Assembly: GCF_003350535.1 (NCBI RefSeq)
Contig: NZ_QQBB01000013.1
Coordinates: forward strand, 22,702-86,701
Reading direction: 5' to 3'
Origin: Microvirga subterranea
Lineage (GTDB): Bacteria; Pseudomonadota; Alphaproteobacteria; Rhizobiales; Beijerinckiaceae
DNA: 64,000 nt
Positions 63,194-64,000 of this stretch are shown here, in pieces. The number at the start of each line of letters is the position of its first letter. Position 1 is the stretch's first letter. The notes under the pieces are model-generated. The model saw only the letters and a list, made by a program, of their open reading frames with translations. It searched no databases and had not been told where the DNA came from. Position numbers and translations under genes: made by a program.

Positions 63194-64000
63194 TCAGATG
63201 ACGAAGAAGTCGGCGTGGGTCATCTTGAGGTTCTTGCCGATCGTGGCGAAAGCCACGGCCTCCCCATGCCCCGATCCGTCTGCATCGTAGTAAAGAATGC
63301 CCTTCGCCTTGTCGTAGATGACGTGATCGTTGGCGTCCTTGGCCTTCTCACCGATAGTGAAGAAGTCCTTGCTCAATGCGCCCGGTGCGCTGCGCGATCC
63401 ACCGCCGAGCTTATTGAAGACTCCATTGTCGAGATAAATCGAGTCCTGCTGCGGATTGAAGCCAGCGATATGGTCGACGTTGGTTGGCCCCGGCCTTGCG
63501 TTGAATGAGAAGATGTCGGCTCCTGCTCCGCCATACAAGTAATCGTTGCCAATCCCACCGTTCAGGTAGTCGTTGCCTTTCTCGCCCTTCAGATGATCAT
63601 TGCCGTTGCCGCCAGATAGATTGTCGTCTCCATCATTGCCGAGGATAGTATCCTTTCCGGCATATCCATAGATCTTGTCGTTGCCTGCTGTCCCTGCGAG
63701 TGAATCGCCTGCGCTTCCACCTTTCAGGACTTTGCCCGGATCGGTCCCAGCGGTCGTCCCGTTTGGTGTAGAAGTTGCTGTTGGTCCAGCCTGCGTGGTT
63801 CCACTGAACGTCGGTGTGCCGTGGTTTGCGGCGGTTGCGGACGAGCCGTAGGAGAGGTCCAGTCCCTTGACGTTGTAGGCGATGGTCTCGCCGCCGGCCG
63901 GGGAGGAGCGGTAGATGCCCATGTTCCAGTGGGTGGTGCTCTGGTCGGTGTAGCCGACCGCGCCGGAGTAGTTGACCACCTGCTGGCCGTCGAGCCAGAC
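63194..64000 (-). CDS. RTX-repeat secreted protein, polysaccharide-lyase-like N-terminal part (5' end outside window)
   Basis: At least 268 residues; the frame is open to the edge. The visible N-terminal part WNMGIYRSSPAGGETIAYNV resembles the end of heparin-lyase-I/PL-type concanavalin folds. A Thr/Pro/Gly linker follows, then RTX calcium-binding nonapeptides (GNDGDDNLSGGNGNDHLKGE, GNDYLNGGIGNDYLYGGAGA). The C-terminal block is the type I secretion signal region, ending HADFFVI. Probably exported through a type I system and folding on calcium outside. Enzyme identity needs the missing part. Confidence 0.75.
   Translation of the reverse strand, partial: VWLDGQQVVNYSGAVGYTDQSTTHWNMGIYRSSPAGGETIAYNVKGLDLSYGSSATAANHGTPTFSGTTQAGPTATSTPNGTTAGTDPGKVLKGGSAGDSLAGTAGNDKIYGYAGKDTILGNDGDDNLSGGNGNDHLKGEKGNDYLNGGIGNDYLYGGAGADIFSFNARPGPTNVDHIAGFNPQQDSIYLDNGVFNKLGGGSRSAPGALSKDFFTIGEKAKDANDHVIYDKAKGILYYDADGSGHGEAVAFATIGKNLKMTHADFFVI

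Overview
The window looks like chromosome of a high-GC alphaproteobacterium of the Hyphomicrobiales (Rhizobiales), most plausibly Methylobacteriaceae such as Microvirga. This rests on the order rplU-rpmA-GNAT-obgE-proB-proA-nadD-rsfS-rlmH-envC-ctpA-rppH, on a Rhizobiales-type palindromic repeat (58335-58380), and on GC-rich genes joined by ATGA overlaps. The genus is inference.

Layout. (1) 1-9.5 kb: a HAD phosphatase cut by the window edge, a Tat-exported DUF1254 protein, a tRNA 3'-end remnant, a PAS-GAF-PAS sensor fused to a FixJ-like receiver and LuxR HTH, and two tandem Cys-nucleophile alpha/beta hydrolases divergent from a LysR regulator. (2) 9.5-18.3 kb: a seven-gene peptide-type ABC transporter, alpha/beta hydrolase and M20 amidohydrolase operon, divergent from an RpiR-SIS regulator with a candidate operator between them. 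(3) 18.6-25.3 kb: a cation/stress block of a KdpE-type regulator, a KdpD-type kinase without the usual N-terminal domain, small membrane proteins, NhaA, a PilZ protein and a broken trkA. Two near-identical 27-bp motifs sit in front of the kdpD side and of nhaA.

(4) About 25.28-49.7 kb: a more AT-rich genomic island. Its left junction cuts trkA after the start of the second nucleotide-binding half; its right side approaches a tRNA-Pro gene. The left part (25.3-34.1 kb) is a cell-envelope module: zinc-ribbon membrane protein, peptidoglycan-binding protein, DUF2235 hydrolase, N-acetylmuramidase, two twin-arginine-like secreted proteins, an array of four small secreted cysteine-pair paralogues, and a membrane-anchored trypsin-like protease. 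IS66 and IS110 fragments lie among them. The right part (34.6-49.2 kb) is a defence island: a DUF262/HNH/AlbA_2 fusion, a zinc-ribbon protein, a GIY-YIG protein coupled to a DUF6884-like protein, an Mrr-like endonuclease, a Septu-like ATPase/HNH pair, and a four-gene overlapping restriction-modification operon with two methylase polypeptides, a GIY-YIG/helicase and a PD-(D/E)XK protein.

(5) 49.7-64 kb: tRNA-Pro, a degenerate tRNA-Glu, tRNA-Ser, then the housekeeping ribosome/GTPase/proline/NAD/cell-wall block, two tiny hydrophilic overlapping genes, and an RTX-repeat secreted protein running off the right edge.

Three ungapped 109-bp copies of a dispersed intergenic repeat (5498, 9029 and 18464) lie outside the island. 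No CRISPR array, rRNA gene, intact transposase or integrase was seen. Function calls come from reading motifs by eye; no database search was run.
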